Shown one piece after another: positions 41,343 to 41,653 of a stretch of DNA of 41,653 bases (positions within the stretch are counted from its first letter, which is position 1; each line of letters begins with the position of its first letter). The translations under genes and the position numbers were made by a program. This stretch comes from Planctomycetaceae bacterium (GTDB lineage: Bacteria; Planctomycetota; Phycisphaerae; Sedimentisphaerales; UBA12454): positions 1 to 41,653 of the forward strand of contig JAJFVK010000026.1 in assembly GCA_021371795.1 (NCBI GenBank), written 5' to 3'. A model generated the notes under the pieces. The model was not told where the DNA came from. It was given only the letters and a program-made list of their open reading frames with translations, and did not search any database.

Positions 41343-41653
41343 AAAAATAGGCACAAAGACACTAATAAAATGAATATTGAATATTGTAGATTGTCGCAGA
41401 CCACCGAGTCTTTAGGATTTTTGCTCCTTGAACGCAAAAATCAGAGGGGGAAGATTATTGTAAATATCACGCCGAAGGCGTTCCTTAAATCTTCATTCTT
41501 CAATCTTAAATCTTAAGGCCACCTCTAAAAATCGCATTTTAGAGGCATAATTTTCAGTTAAACTTTTTTAGGTAAATTTTTGAAACTTTTATCACAAAAT
41601 TACGGTTTTTTCTGTCAAAATAATGGCACTTTACTTCTGCACCGCTCGGCAAA
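41343..41653. other. Gene-free tail with three small hairpins
   Basis: I see no gene in these 311 bases. GATTTTTGC (41416-41424) pairs perfectly with GCAAAAATC (41434-41442). CGCC/GGCG form a tiny hairpin near 41470. CCTCTAAAA (41522-41530) pairs with TTTTAGAGG (41537-41545), followed by an interrupted AT stretch; this last hairpin may terminate lysC. Confidence 0.45.

Overview
The window reads as chromosomal DNA of a planctomycete or another PVC-superphylum bacterium, most likely Phycisphaerae-like (inference). The best single clue is the short basic protein at 26332-26652, whose N-terminal half matches the small basic protein family confined to Chlamydiae, Verrucomicrobia, Lentisphaerae and Planctomycetes. 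A Gram-negative-type lipoprotein/OmpA protein, a secreted alpha-N-acetylglucosaminidase, FloA/NfeD genes and moderate G+C with AT-rich spacers fit that placement. Most of the window is ordinary chromosome; no prophage or CRISPR array was seen.

Left end (1-2150): the 5' end of an ISL3-like insertion sequence (1-139) sits inside the first codons of a glycerol kinase gene, which survives only as an internally deleted, frameshifted relic (140-455). An AT-rich gene-free stretch, tRNA-Phe(GAA) and a secreted esterase-like hydrolase follow. 2172-6072 holds a tight set made of a lysine 2,3-aminomutase (KamA), two different D-Ala-D-Ala-ligase-like ATP-grasp enzymes and a GNAT acetyltransferase. This is the best candidate here for an undescribed pathway, probably making and then ligating or acylating beta-lysine. 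A double-hairpin repeat sits between the last two genes and supplies the stop codon of the second ligase.

6121-15000: tRNA-Val(UAC), a four-helix-bundle (S23-like) protein behind a structured leader, a nitroreductase, and a minus-strand signalling operon. That operon has a 1133-residue sensor kinase with four PAS domains, two of them carrying the same Cys/His motif, followed by two output-less receivers. Then come argG, a prepilin peptidase and an OmpA-like lipoprotein.

15264-26718: a large secreted alpha/alpha-barrel glycosidase-like protein, greA, and the minus-strand operon rpmF-plsX-fabH-fabD-fabG-acpP-fabF. A strong promoter and an early terminator lie ahead of rpmF and define a short leader or small RNA. 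marC, a SPOR-like membrane protein and the PVC small basic protein follow on the plus strand.

26733-41653: a class I aminotransferase, an MNT/HEPN toxin-antitoxin-like pair with a probable leaderless first gene, a GH89 alpha-N-acetylglucosaminidase (minus), the membrane-organising set nfeD-nfeD-floA plus a hypothetical, a DegQ/HtrA protease (minus), an RluA-type pseudouridine synthase, and an aspartate-family set: homoserine dehydrogenase, a phosphoglycerate-mutase-like proposed homoserine kinase, and aspartate kinase. The last 310 bases are non-coding with small hairpins.

All functional calls rest on motif and family recognition by eye; no database search was run.
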